DNA of 64,000 nt from an uncultured Psychroserpens sp. (lineage in GTDB: Bacteria; Bacteroidota; Bacteroidia; Flavobacteriales; Flavobacteriaceae), in NCBI RefSeq assembly GCF_947501425.1, contig NZ_CANMVN010000002.1, positions 461,346 to 525,345 on the forward strand. Reading direction: 5' to 3'. Numbering within the stretch: the stretch's first letter is position 1; each line of letters starts with the position of its first letter. This document shows, piece by piece, positions 20,279 to 29,427 of the stretch. The position numbers and the translations under genes are program-made. The notes beneath the pieces are model-generated. The model made no database searches and was not told where the DNA came from. It worked only from the letters and a program-made list of their open reading frames with translations.

Positions 20279-20395
20279 AAGCTTTTTTGAAAAAAAATAA
20301 AATAATTTTTTCGAGGCATCATGTACTAAAAAAAATAGCTAATTAATCTTGTTCTAATTTATTTTGATATTTTTAAGTTATATAATAAAAACACG

Positions 20396-21907
20396 TTGAA
20401 GTACATCTCTTTTATTGACCAATTAGGTATTGATATCGATGAATTATCGCATATTGATTCTTATGGTATCATGAAACTACAAAAACAACTCAAAGCCAAA
20501 GCAATGTTAGGAGATGCTAACAATCTTGGTGAGGTTGCTAATTTGATAGACCAACTTAAAGATGAAACAAATCGACAATATCATGTTTTTGTTGAAAAAC
20601 ACCAATGGTTAAAACATCTCATATCTGGAAATCACCAACTTATTAATCAGAGTGAAATTGAAATAGATCAATATGAAATTCAGAATATAGATGGTCTAAA
20701 ATATTTTCTTGCACCATTTCTAAAAGAAAATCTAAAGCTTTTTTTATCAGAAACACTCAACAAAGGGAAATATGTTCTCATACTAAAAGTACTTGTTCAT
20801 AATAATCTGTTTTCCGAAGAGAACAATCAACTCGTTATTAATTTTTTTAAAGCTAGACTTAATTATGCTACTGTATATTTGAGAGAAAAGCGATTAAAAC
20901 AGAAAGAATATCCCGTGGGATTTATTGCAAACAAAATATTTATAAACTGTTTGAATCAATATCCAGATTGTTTTAATGAAGAGATACAAGAACTAAACTC
21001 TGAGATTATTGATGTTTACAATTCTAAGCGCCGAAATATCGATAATAATGAATTTAGATTTGCAGCAAAGGCAATGGTCGCCTTATCAATTCTTGACACC
21101 TCCAATATTTTTTTAGAGGAAACTTTAAAATCCAATGCTAGTATAGCTCGAGAATATACGTATCCATCAAGATCTAGCAGAAGAACAGGCTCAGGTTTTG
21201 GAGGCTGGGGAATTTTTGTATTGGTTATGCTCGTAATCCGAGTTGTATTATGGGTTGGGAAGAGCGATACCAGCTATAGTTCTTATCCTACAACTTCAAA
21301 TAACACAATCATAAAAATTTCAGATTACAGAAAAAATAATATTAACGAATTACATAATATTGTCTCTGTATACCCTAAAATAAGCGAGAATAAACCCACT
21401 GTCCCATTACGTTATAATCTTTATGACAACCCTTATAAGCCAAAATTTCATACATTTTATCCACCAAAAACCAGTGAGGACATCTCAAGATATGACACCT
21501 ATGTCACCAATTTAACAAACAAGGAGCTCATTATGTTTATGCTTTATAAAAATAATGACAAAGCGGTATATATTCCGAAGAATAAAAGAGCATCATTACA
21601 AATTAGTGCAAAGGATACTATTATGTTTTACTCCGGAAAAAATTTCGTTAATTTCTCAAAGTCCTCGAAGTTTTTTAAAACTGAAGCCTATATGAGCAAA
21701 TTATACATTATTGATAGTATCAATTTCGATCAAAAGCATTATATCAATGTGTATCCAGAAAATGAGTTTGAGATTATTGCTGACAAAACTCTGAGTCCAA
21801 CTAGAAAATCGGACTCTATTCATTTAAAAAACATCTTTTACAGAACTACAACCCTTAATAAAGCAAGAACACAAACGGTCATTAATCTTTACAAACCGCC
21901 TAACTAA
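20396..21907 (+). CDS. Membrane-anchored protein of unknown function (TTG start), beside the Hsp70 genes
   Basis: Not recognised. The 503 residues comprise a helical, charged N-terminal domain of about 255 residues (starting MKYISFIDQLGIDIDELSHI), a Ser/Arg/Gly-rich linker, one membrane helix (GWGIFVLVMLVIRVVLWVG, about 277-295) and a C-terminal domain of about 200 residues with mixed β/α character. The start is TTG at 20396; the first in-frame ATG is about 25 codons later. It converges on the accessory Hsp70 gene, and the two stop regions overlap by 8 bases. It may be a client or adaptor of that Hsp70, but only the position suggests this. Confidence 0.65.
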   Translation: MKYISFIDQLGIDIDELSHIDSYGIMKLQKQLKAKAMLGDANNLGEVANLIDQLKDETNRQYHVFVEKHQWLKHLISGNHQLINQSEIEIDQYEIQNIDGLKYFLAPFLKENLKLFLSETLNKGKYVLILKVLVHNNLFSEENNQLVINFFKARLNYATVYLREKRLKQKEYPVGFIANKIFINCLNQYPDCFNEEIQELNSEIIDVYNSKRRNIDNNEFRFAAKAMVALSILDTSNIFLEETLKSNASIAREYTYPSRSSRRTGSGFGGWGIFVLVMLVIRVVLWVGKSDTSYSSYPTTSNNTIIKISDYRKNNINELHNIVSVYPKISENKPTVPLRYNLYDNPYKPKFHTFYPPKTSEDISRYDTYVTNLTNKELIMFMLYKNNDKAVYIPKNKRASLQISAKDTIMFYSGKNFVNFSKSSKFFKTEAYMSKLYIIDSINFDQKHYINVYPENEFEIIADKTLSPTRKSDSIHLKNIFYRTTTLNKARTQTVINLYKPPN

Positions 21908-24389
21908 GTCCAGTTCTACTATCATCCTTAAAGTTTCTTTGCTTTTCTTTTTCGTAGTCTGGAAGTAATGCAGATAAACCGTATACAATATGTCTTAGCG
22001 ACTTATAATCTTGTTTCTCTAAGGCTTGATCTCCTTGTTTAAATAACTTATCAGCTCTTCTTTGATTTGAGAATTCAGTACAGAACTTCAAGTTCAAAAA
22101 ATAAGTGATAAAGTTTTCATCACTGGATTGAATGATGGCATCATAGAGCTCGTCAAGTTCTTTTATTTTAGAACGAATTAAATATTTATTACCAGAATTA
22201 ATCACTTCGCGTTCATTTTTAATGATTCGCGCATACTTTTCCTGATAGCGTTCATTTTCTTCTTTATTCAAATGATATTCTAAACTAGACTTTGTATCCT
22301 TATACTCTTCTATCTCTTTGGCGATAAGCTTATTTCGGGTAAGGTCATCAAAATCCTGAATGAGTTTTCGCTTTCTATCATCGAGTTGAAACTTTGCATC
22401 AGAAATATCATCGTCATTTATTAAAGAGGCTGAAATCTGAGTCTCAATTAATCCAACACGAATGGTTTCTAATTGTTGAGAATATTCAAAATTTTCTTCA
22501 GAATTATTGGTCTTGATCAACGCTTCAACATCACCTAAAACTGTATTTATTTCCATATTGATCTTGTTGATACTTATAGCACGTTCAGACTCACTAAATA
22601 CATTTTTAAACTCCTGATCGCAAGATTGTAGAAAAACATTAATCTTCAAGTCACGAGACTCAGTTACTTCAATTTCTATTTCTATATCAGTACCCTTAAT
22701 CAAATCTTCCTCAAGATCTTTCCCTGAGATCTCTATATATCCAATACTCAATCCTGAACTTGGTAAGCCTTTGGATTTTCCTTCAATAATATTAATGATT
22801 AAATTGGATTTTGATTGTTGTAGTATAGTTTTAGATGCTGTTTTGTAAATTTTCTTTCTCAATGGAAGTATACTTCCCTTAGCAAACACCTTCTCTAATC
22901 TTGTTGCTGATGCATCAAGATCATCCACTTCCATACAAATATCATTAGGTAATGGCTGCCCTTGCACATTGTAACTGCCTTGATTGATGGATATAGTATC
23001 AATGATTTTAACCACATCTAAAGCAGAATTCAACAATTGGATTTTAAACAAATTTAAACGCCCTTCAAGTAGTGGGACAAATTCTGAAAATCCTCCATCA
23101 TCTAGTGTCTTAACTCCAGAATCATAGCCACCATCTTTTCTCATTATTCTAAAACCACTCACTTTATCTGATGCAACTTTACCTGTGATTAACTCTTCAA
23201 GATCTCTTGTGTTTTGCTCATAAAACAATTTAAAATCAACAGTATCTTCTTCCTTTTCTACTACTAGCACATCCTGTGACACTGATGCTGGCTTAGAGCC
23301 TGCATAATATGCAGCACCATGCACTACAGCAGATGTTGGGTCTATTGTAGAATTTACCTCTACGCCAATAGCTTCTGAAATTCGCTTTTTAATTAATGGC
23401 ACATAAGTACTTCCGCCAATTAAAATAACTCGCTCAATTTGAGAGTTTAGCAACTGATTGTTTTTAATCACATCCTGAATGAATTGGATGGTTTGCTCTA
23501 CCTTAGGTGCTATGAGATCTTCAAACTGTTCACGTTTTATAACAAACTGCTCAAAGAAATTATCACCATTGATATCGATATCAAGCTCAATTTCAGTTTC
23601 CTCATAATGTGATAGTTCCTTTTTGGCTTCTTCAGCAATTTTCAGTAATTCGAAGTAGAGTCCTTTGAAGTTGGTTGTTTTAGATTTTAGATCTTTCCAG
23701 AGGTTAGCAATACCTAATTTCTCTTCAATAAAAGGCACGATCAATTTTTCAACAATTAGATTATCAAAATCGGCACCTCCAAGATAGTTATCTCCTAAAT
23801 TATCCGTAACCTTTAGTTCTCTGTCGTTGACCTCAACTAAAGCAACATCAAAGGTTCCTCCTCCAAAATCGTAAACAATCCAGTTTTGTTTATCACTCAC
23901 TTCTATAGAAGAGGTATTAGCAAAAGCCAAACAAGCTGCAATAGGTTCTTGCAATAAAACCACCTCTTTAAATCCTGCCATATATCCAGCTTTCTTAGTT
24001 GCATTGGACTGAATGGTATCAAAAGACGCAGGAATTGTGATAACCACAGAAGTCATTGATTCTTCGTCATTAACAAAGTTCTTAAGCTCTTTTAGAATTA
24101 GTGAAGACAACTCAATAGGCGACATTTCTTTATCAATGGAAGGAACATAATAGGTGTCTTGAGTACCCATCTTTCGTTTGAAAAGCATGCAAATATTTTC
24201 AGCATCTTTTTCCAAATAGTCAAGAGCTTTATCTCCAATTACTGTTCTATTTCCTCGGAAAGCAATACATGAAGGCAGAGTTTGCTTCAAACCTAAAGGA
24301 TTGTTGTATATTTTGATATTCCCATCGTCATATTTAGCAATGAGACTGTTGGTTGTTCCTAAATCAATAGCAAAGTTTATAGTTTTCAT
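21900..24389 (-). CDS. Accessory Hsp70 (DnaK-like) protein
   Basis: An ATP-dependent chaperone of the Hsp70 superfamily, 829 residues against about 640 for DnaK. The ATPase domain (about 1-375) has FAIDLGTTNSLIAKYDDG, VVITIPASFDTIQ, QEPIAACLAF, the phosphate-binding YDFGGGTFDVALVEV and LIGGSTYVPLIKK. After it the sequence departs from DnaK: a diverged β-domain (NLIINIIEGKSKGLPSSGLS), then about 250 residues of charged helices with coiled-coil character. The DnaK C-terminal EEVD-like tail and Gly-rich end are absent. It follows the small GrpE-like gene by 6 bases and is clearly not the housekeeping dnaK. Confidence 0.88.
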   Translation of the reverse strand: MKTINFAIDLGTTNSLIAKYDDGNIKIYNNPLGLKQTLPSCIAFRGNRTVIGDKALDYLEKDAENICMLFKRKMGTQDTYYVPSIDKEMSPIELSSLILKELKNFVNDEESMTSVVITIPASFDTIQSNATKKAGYMAGFKEVVLLQEPIAACLAFANTSSIEVSDKQNWIVYDFGGGTFDVALVEVNDRELKVTDNLGDNYLGGADFDNLIVEKLIVPFIEEKLGIANLWKDLKSKTTNFKGLYFELLKIAEEAKKELSHYEETEIELDIDINGDNFFEQFVIKREQFEDLIAPKVEQTIQFIQDVIKNNQLLNSQIERVILIGGSTYVPLIKKRISEAIGVEVNSTIDPTSAVVHGAAYYAGSKPASVSQDVLVVEKEEDTVDFKLFYEQNTRDLEELITGKVASDKVSGFRIMRKDGGYDSGVKTLDDGGFSEFVPLLEGRLNLFKIQLLNSALDVVKIIDTISINQGSYNVQGQPLPNDICMEVDDLDASATRLEKVFAKGSILPLRKKIYKTASKTILQQSKSNLIINIIEGKSKGLPSSGLSIGYIEISGKDLEEDLIKGTDIEIEIEVTESRDLKINVFLQSCDQEFKNVFSESERAISINKINMEINTVLGDVEALIKTNNSEENFEYSQQLETIRVGLIETQISASLINDDDISDAKFQLDDRKRKLIQDFDDLTRNKLIAKEIEEYKDTKSSLEYHLNKEENERYQEKYARIIKNEREVINSGNKYLIRSKIKELDELYDAIIQSSDENFITYFLNLKFCTEFSNQRRADKLFKQGDQALEKQDYKSLRHIVYGLSALLPDYEKEKQRNFKDDSRTGLS

Positions 24390-24395
24390 TCCAGG

Positions 24396-24698
24396 CTATT
24401 CTACAATTACAATTCCTTTTTGAAGGAGTTTTGTTTCATTATTTTCCACTTGATAAATCACAGGCTTCAATACTTTAGTTATTTTAGATTGTTTATTTAA
24501 ATCTCCTAAAATATTAGCTTCTACATCTGTCATTTCATTTCGGTACGACTGACCAACTGGGTTAACTATCTGAAAACCCATAGTTTCAAATTCATGATAT
24601 ATACGATCTAAATATCGATTTGCACTGTCATTGTTTTCCTTCTTCATTTTTATATCCAATGCAAATATTTGGTTGATTATCTCTGTCATATGACTCAT
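24396..24698 (-). CDS. Small GrpE-like protein, possible nucleotide exchange factor for the adjacent Hsp70
   Basis: A 100-residue protein. The first 35 residues are helical and charged. The rest (GFQIVNPVGQSYRNEMTDVE, then ITKVLKPVIYQ and LLQKGIVIVE) matches the pattern of the GrpE β-wing domain: Gly-x-x-x-Ile-x-Pro-x-Gly-x-x-Tyr, then a short region ending in a hydrophobic-Lys-Gly strand and VIVE. The long GrpE dimerisation coiled coil is missing, so it would be a minimal form. This assignment is from pattern only. The Hsp70 gene starts 6 bases after its stop. The start could also be the second ATG, three codons later. Confidence 0.55.
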   Translation of the reverse strand: MSHMTEIINQIFALDIKMKKENNDSANRYLDRIYHEFETMGFQIVNPVGQSYRNEMTDVEANILGDLNKQSKITKVLKPVIYQVENNETKLLQKGIVIVE

Positions 24699-24733
24699 TT
24701 TAATTGAATATTAAAGATACAAATATTTATTAC

Positions 24734-25954
24734 CTATACGATTTCAGCTACAACAAATGTACTTCCACCAATATAGATTAGATCATCAGGATTGGCCACC
24801 TTTTTAGCTGCTTCTAAGGCAGCATTCACACTAACATAAGAACTACCTGTAAATCCTTTTTCAATAAATACAGATCTTAAGGTTTTGGCGTCTAGTCCAC
24901 GCTGTACGTCAGGTTTACAAAAATAGTAGAGCGCTGTCTTAGGCATTAAGGGTAATATACGATCCAGATCTTTATCTTTAACAACACCAAAAACAATGTG
25001 CAGGTTTCTATAATCTTCTTCCTTAATTTGATCAACAATATAACTCAAACCTTCTTTATTGTGAGCTGTATCACATATAATTTTAGGTTGTTTTTGAAGT
25101 ACCTGCCAACGTCCTTTTAATCCTGTATTGGCAACTACATTTTTAAGTCCGGTTTTAATATGCGCTTCGGAAATTTGAAATGCAAAATCCTTGTCCAGCA
25201 CTCGCAATGCCTGAATGGCTGTTTTTATATTGTGCTTTTGGTAACTTCCTTTTAGATCGCTCTCGAAAGTGTGTTCTACAAGTTGATCGGCAAAATAAAT
25301 ATCTGAAGTATTTGTTAGAGCGATCTTTTTAAAAATAGACTCCGTTTCATTATGTGTTTCACCAATTACAACAGGGATATTTGGTTTTATAATTCCTGCT
25401 TTTTCTTTAGCGATAGCCTCATAAGTATTCCCTAAAAATTGCATGTGGTCAAACCCAATATTAGTAATTACAGAGAGTTCAGGAGTAATAATATTAGTTG
25501 AGTCTAATCGGCCTCCCAATCCAACTTCAATAACGGCTATATCTACATTTTGCGTAGCAAAATAATCAAAAGCCATTCCTACAGTCATTTCAAAAAAAGA
25601 CAGTTTATGTGTCTCAAAAAAAGATAGATTTCGTTTAATAAATCCTATAACAAAGGATTTACTCGCTTCTTTTCCGTTGATTTTGATACGCTCTCTAAAA
25701 TCTCTTAAATGAGGAGAAGTATACAATCCTACTTTATATCCAGCCTCTTGCAGTATTGAAGCTAGCATATGACTAGTAGATCCTTTACCATTAGTTCCTG
25801 CTACATGAAGACTTTTAAACTTTTGGTGTGGATTATTTAGATGTCTGGCAAATTGAATTGAATTTGACAAGTCTTTTTTAAAAGCCGTTTTGCCCTGATT
25901 TTGATACATAGGTAACTGCTCAAACATCCAGTTGACTGTATCCTGGTAATTCAT
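24734..25954 (-). CDS. folC: Dihydrofolate/folylpolyglutamate synthase
   Basis: FolC joins glutamate to dihydropteroate and then to folates in the cytoplasm. The 406 residues are a Mur-ligase-type fold with the P-loop AGTNGKGSTSHML (GTNGKGST at 53-60), the folate-loop YTSPHLRDFRERI, EVGLGGRLDSTN, FDHMQFLGNTYEAIAKEKAG, and the C-terminal domain with DTAHNKEG. It abuts tonB with no gap, so it is probably the last gene of an exbB-exbD-tonB-folC transcript. Confidence 0.93.
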   Translation of the reverse strand: MNYQDTVNWMFEQLPMYQNQGKTAFKKDLSNSIQFARHLNNPHQKFKSLHVAGTNGKGSTSHMLASILQEAGYKVGLYTSPHLRDFRERIKINGKEASKSFVIGFIKRNLSFFETHKLSFFEMTVGMAFDYFATQNVDIAVIEVGLGGRLDSTNIITPELSVITNIGFDHMQFLGNTYEAIAKEKAGIIKPNIPVVIGETHNETESIFKKIALTNTSDIYFADQLVEHTFESDLKGSYQKHNIKTAIQALRVLDKDFAFQISEAHIKTGLKNVVANTGLKGRWQVLQKQPKIICDTAHNKEGLSYIVDQIKEEDYRNLHIVFGVVKDKDLDRILPLMPKTALYYFCKPDVQRGLDAKTLRSVFIEKGFTGSSYVSVNAALEAAKKVANPDDLIYIGGSTFVVAEIV

Positions 25955-26809
25955 TTACTGACTAACATCAAAGTTGATACTAACAAAACCAATTTGACGT
26001 GCTGGTGCTTTAGAATCTGCACGCCATTTATGAGATAAGGCAATTTTTTTTGCAGGTCCTAAAAGACAAGGATGCGTATTTGTAGTCCCTCTAATTCCCG
26101 GAGTGGCTTCAATAACTTTTCCATTACGATCAACAACGATCTTTACAACAACTAAGCCGTATTCGTTACAATCTTGTTTAAATATTTTTTTGGAAGGTTC
26201 TCCTCGTCCTCCTAATCCGAAACCAACACCACCTTTTCCTGGACCGGAACCACCAAAGTAACTTGGCGCATAAGGATTTCCATCTAACTGCCCTTTATCT
26301 CCTGGTCCATCACCTGGACCTTCACCACTAGTTTCGGTACCATCAGAATTTTTGACACCTCCAATAAGGGCATCTAGTTTATCTTTTTTGTCCTGCTCTT
26401 CTTTTGCCTTTTGAGCTTCTGCAGCTTTTCGTATTTGTTCTTGACGTTCGGCTTCAGCTTTAGCTTTAGCTTCTGCTTCTTGTGCTTTTTTTATAGCTAT
26501 AGCTTCTGGCGACTCATTGGTTAGCACTTCTTCTGCTTTATCATTAGCCTCAGAAGTTTCCTGAGGTTGCTCAGCTTGTTGTTCTCCTTTTACTATCTCT
26601 TCAACTGGTTGCGATTTGATAGGTGTTTTGGGTTGAATATTTCCAGAGCCAACAGGAGAATTTCCAAAATTAACAGCAACGCCATACTCAAATGGAGGAT
26701 CCATATAAGTGAAACCTCTAACCACAAATAGCAATAGCAAGATAATAACTGCAATGAGCGCAGTGATTTTTGCTGAATTTCGTTCGTGTATGGTTTCAAA
26801 ATATTTCAT
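25955..26809 (-). CDS. TonB-like energy transducer
   Basis: TonB-type proteins couple the proton-motive force captured by ExbB/ExbD to outer-membrane transport. The 284 residues have an N-terminal membrane helix (about 15-34, ALIAVIILLLLFVVRGF), a Gln/Glu/Pro-rich region, an Ala/Lys/Glu/Arg-rich helix (about 100-140), a Gly-rich region with GGSGPGKGGVGFGLGGRG, and a C-terminal domain (LVVVKIVVDRNGKVIEA to the end) that resembles the TonB C-terminus. The helical Ala/Lys region also resembles TolA. exbD is 56 bases upstream. Confidence 0.85.
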   Translation of the reverse strand: MKYFETIHERNSAKITALIAVIILLLLFVVRGFTYMDPPFEYGVAVNFGNSPVGSGNIQPKTPIKSQPVEEIVKGEQQAEQPQETSEANDKAEEVLTNESPEAIAIKKAQEAEAKAKAEAERQEQIRKAAEAQKAKEEQDKKDKLDALIGGVKNSDGTETSGEGPGDGPGDKGQLDGNPYAPSYFGGSGPGKGGVGFGLGGRGEPSKKIFKQDCNEYGLVVVKIVVDRNGKVIEATPGIRGTTNTHPCLLGPAKKIALSHKWRADSKAPARQIGFVSINFDVSQ

Positions 26810-26865
26810 TTATTAAACAATATATAATACCTACTTCAAGATTTATGCCAAGAGAAAATCAAGTA

Positions 26866-27261
26866 TTAGTTATTAGGCTTGACCGCTAGAATAACTTTAA
26901 ACTTATTCCTATTAGCAATGTCCATAACTTTAACAACATTCTCAACTGGAACAGACTTTTCTGCTCTTAGAACTACGGTAGGTTGGTCTTGGCTTGACAA
27001 AGCAGATATTAATTCGCTTTCCAATACACTTTCACCAACTCGCTTCTGATCTATATAATAGGTAAGATCTTTCTTGATAGTTACCGCAACTGACCTTTTA
27101 TTTTCTGTTTTTCCGCTGGCTTTTGGTAACAAAATATCAATAGCATTGGTTGTAACCAAAGTTGAGGCTAACATAAAAAAGATCAATAACAAGAATACAA
27201 TATCTGTCATTGATGACATATTAAATTCTGGTGTAACTTTATTTCTTCCTCTTAAATTCAT
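26866..27261 (-). CDS. ExbD/TolR family biopolymer transport protein
   Basis: A 131-residue inner-membrane protein of the ExbB-ExbD motor. One membrane helix (about 20-40) holds the essential Asp in MTDIVFLLLIFFMLAS (Asp20), the residue used for proton passage in the family. A periplasmic domain follows (VAVTIKKDLTYYIDQKRV, PTVVLRAEKSVPVENVVKV). Its ATG overlaps the exbB stop by one base (TAATG), so translation is coupled. ExbD rather than TolR is favoured by the TonB gene downstream. Confidence 0.9.
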   Translation of the reverse strand: MNLRGRNKVTPEFNMSSMTDIVFLLLIFFMLASTLVTTNAIDILLPKASGKTENKRSVAVTIKKDLTYYIDQKRVGESVLESELISALSSQDQPTVVLRAEKSVPVENVVKVMDIANRNKFKVILAVKPNN

Positions 27262-27956
27262 TAAATAGGTTCGTTTAAGTGATCTAAAAACTCTAACGAA
27301 TTTGCTTCCATTTGATAAACAACCTTATCTGTTTTAACTACCAAATGATTGTAAGCCATATAAGCTACGATACCTACAATAAGTCCTGCAACTGTTGTAG
27401 TCATGGCTGTGTATAATCCATCAGACAGTTGCTTGATATCTATCTGACCTCCAGAATTGGCAATTTCAAAAATAGATAAGATCATACCTATTACTGTTCC
27501 TAAGAACCCAATCATTGGTGCAACTCCCGATATTGTTGCCAAAATACTCACATTTTTTTCAAGACTGTATATTTCTAATCGTCCAGCATTTTCAATGGCT
27601 GTATTAATATCTTCCAATGGTTTACCAATACGACTGATTCCTTTATTGATAAGTCTGGATACTGGAGAATTATCTTGAGCACATAACATTTGTGCGGAGT
27701 CAATTTTACCATTGCTTACATGATCTTTGATTTGATTCATGAAATTAGAATCTACTTTAGACGCAGCTTTAATAGCAAAGAGGCGTTCAAAATAAATATA
27801 GATAGCAGCAATAAGAAGTATGAACAACAACGCTATAATAATTTGTCCTGCTGTTCCTCCACTACTAATAAGTTCAATTATGGATAGTGATTTTTCAGTT
27901 GATTCAGCATCAGTAATAACTTCTGCTCCATCTTGAATATTACCTTGTAATATCAT
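27261..27956 (-). CDS. MotA/TolQ/ExbB family proton channel
   Basis: A 231-residue inner-membrane protein with three membrane helices (about 35-55, 140-165, 185-205). The family's proton channel motif is seen in ISGVAPMIGFLGTVIGMI and GLYTAMTTTVAGLIVGIVAYM. Together with ExbD and TonB it powers outer-membrane transport. It is the first gene of the cluster, 67 bases after nhaD's stop. Confidence 0.9.
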   Translation of the reverse strand: MILQGNIQDGAEVITDAESTEKSLSIIELISSGGTAGQIIIALLFILLIAAIYIYFERLFAIKAASKVDSNFMNQIKDHVSNGKIDSAQMLCAQDNSPVSRLINKGISRIGKPLEDINTAIENAGRLEIYSLEKNVSILATISGVAPMIGFLGTVIGMILSIFEIANSGGQIDIKQLSDGLYTAMTTTVAGLIVGIVAYMAYNHLVVKTDKVVYQMEANSLEFLDHLNEPI

Positions 27957-28023
27957 GTTATAGGGATTGAAAATTAATTTTAACTATTCTAATAACGATA
28001 GTTTTCTTTATAAAGTATATGTC

Positions 28024-29418
28024 TTAAAACAATGTTCTTGTAAACAAAAATACAAGGGCTCCAGCAAGAAAACCTACAAGAGCTAACCAAGAGATCTTTT
28101 TTAGATACCAGAAAAAGTCAATTTTCTCCATACCCATTGCTACAACACCAGCAGCTGAACCAATAATTAACATACTTCCTCCTGTTCCTGCAGAATAAGC
28201 AATAAAATGCCATAATTGATCATCTATGGCTTCAGAAAACATTCCTAAACTTGCGGCTACCAGAGGTACATTATCAATAACTGCAGAGCCAACACCTAAT
28301 AATAGAACCACAAGGTCTGAAACTCTGGTGCCAGCCATTTCACTGCCTAACATTGGCATTGATTCTTGTAGACTTCCTGCAAATCCAAATAAGATTCCAA
28401 GTGACTCAAGAGCGGCTACAGCCATTAATATTCCGAGGAAAAACAAAATACTTGGCAATTCAATTTTTGATAACGAATGATGAACTGGACTATGGCTAGC
28501 ATGTTCCTGATGTCCATCATCACCAATTTGAGAAATCGCAAATTTAGAATTACTGTAAATTTCTGCAAACACTGCAACTACTCCTAAAGCTAGCATCATA
28601 CCTACATAAGGTGGCAAGTGTGTAACGGTTTTAAAAATTGGAACTGATACAATACCACCTAATCCTAAATACAGCATTGTTGCACTAAATCTATTCTTCA
28701 CCTTATTCTCATCATCTTCTACTTTATCCATCTTACCTTGAAAAGGAGGCATAAAAGACGCAATAAATGTTGGAACCAACATACATATCAATGATGGAAC
28801 AAATAAATATGCAAATAAATGTCCAGTGGTTACTTTTTTACCAATCCATAACATCGTAGTGGTTACATCTCCAATAGGAGACCAAGCTCCACCTGCATTG
28901 GCTGCAATGATAATCAAACCTGCATACCAAATACGGACACTTCTATCTTTAACTATCTTTTGTAAGATTGAAATCAATACAATAGTAGCTGTTAAATTAT
29001 CGATGATTGCAGATAATATAAAGGCCAAAATGGCAAAAATCCATAATATTTTCTTCTTACTATTGGTTTTTATAAAACTCTTAATTGTTGAAAATCCGTC
29101 AAAATAATCTATGATCTCAACAATAGTCATCGCTCCAAGTAAGAATACTAAGATCTCAGCTGTTTTACCTAGATGATGCAATAAGGTTTCTTCCATGATA
29201 TGCATCTTGCTCTCTTCTCCCAGAGTAGAAAACCCATCAACTAAACCGTGATTAGCCGAATCAAACCACTGTGGAAAAGAATCAATACCCAAAGCAATTA
29301 GAGCCCAACTAATGGCCATCATAATCAAAGCTGGTATTAATTTATCAATCTTAATACTATGTTCTACAGTTATAGCTAGATAGCCTAATACAAATACTAA
29401 AATAATTATGGTTTCCAT
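28024..29418 (-). CDS. nhaD: NhaD family Na+/H+ antiporter
   Basis: This protein exports Na+ (or Li+) in exchange for H+, as expected in a marine bacterium. The 464 residues have about 12 membrane helices of the ion-transporter superfamily: LLGAMTIVEIIDYFDGF, DNLTATIVLISILQKIV, AANAGGAWSPIGDVTTTMLW and a matching second-half repeat ending VIDNVPLVAASLGMFSEA, then GGSMLIIGSAAGVVAMGMEK. The long His-rich loop (HQEHASHSPVHHS) is cytoplasmic or periplasmic. It lies 9 bases after the glutamate-type dehydrogenase gene and is probably co-transcribed. Confidence 0.9.
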   Translation of the reverse strand: METIIILVFVLGYLAITVEHSIKIDKLIPALIMMAISWALIALGIDSFPQWFDSANHGLVDGFSTLGEESKMHIMEETLLHHLGKTAEILVFLLGAMTIVEIIDYFDGFSTIKSFIKTNSKKKILWIFAILAFILSAIIDNLTATIVLISILQKIVKDRSVRIWYAGLIIIAANAGGAWSPIGDVTTTMLWIGKKVTTGHLFAYLFVPSLICMLVPTFIASFMPPFQGKMDKVEDDENKVKNRFSATMLYLGLGGIVSVPIFKTVTHLPPYVGMMLALGVVAVFAEIYSNSKFAISQIGDDGHQEHASHSPVHHSLSKIELPSILFFLGILMAVAALESLGILFGFAGSLQESMPMLGSEMAGTRVSDLVVLLLGVGSAVIDNVPLVAASLGMFSEAIDDQLWHFIAYSAGTGGSMLIIGSAAGVVAMGMEKIDFFWYLKKISWLALVGFLAGALVFLFTRTLF

Positions 29419-29427
29419 ATTGATTTA

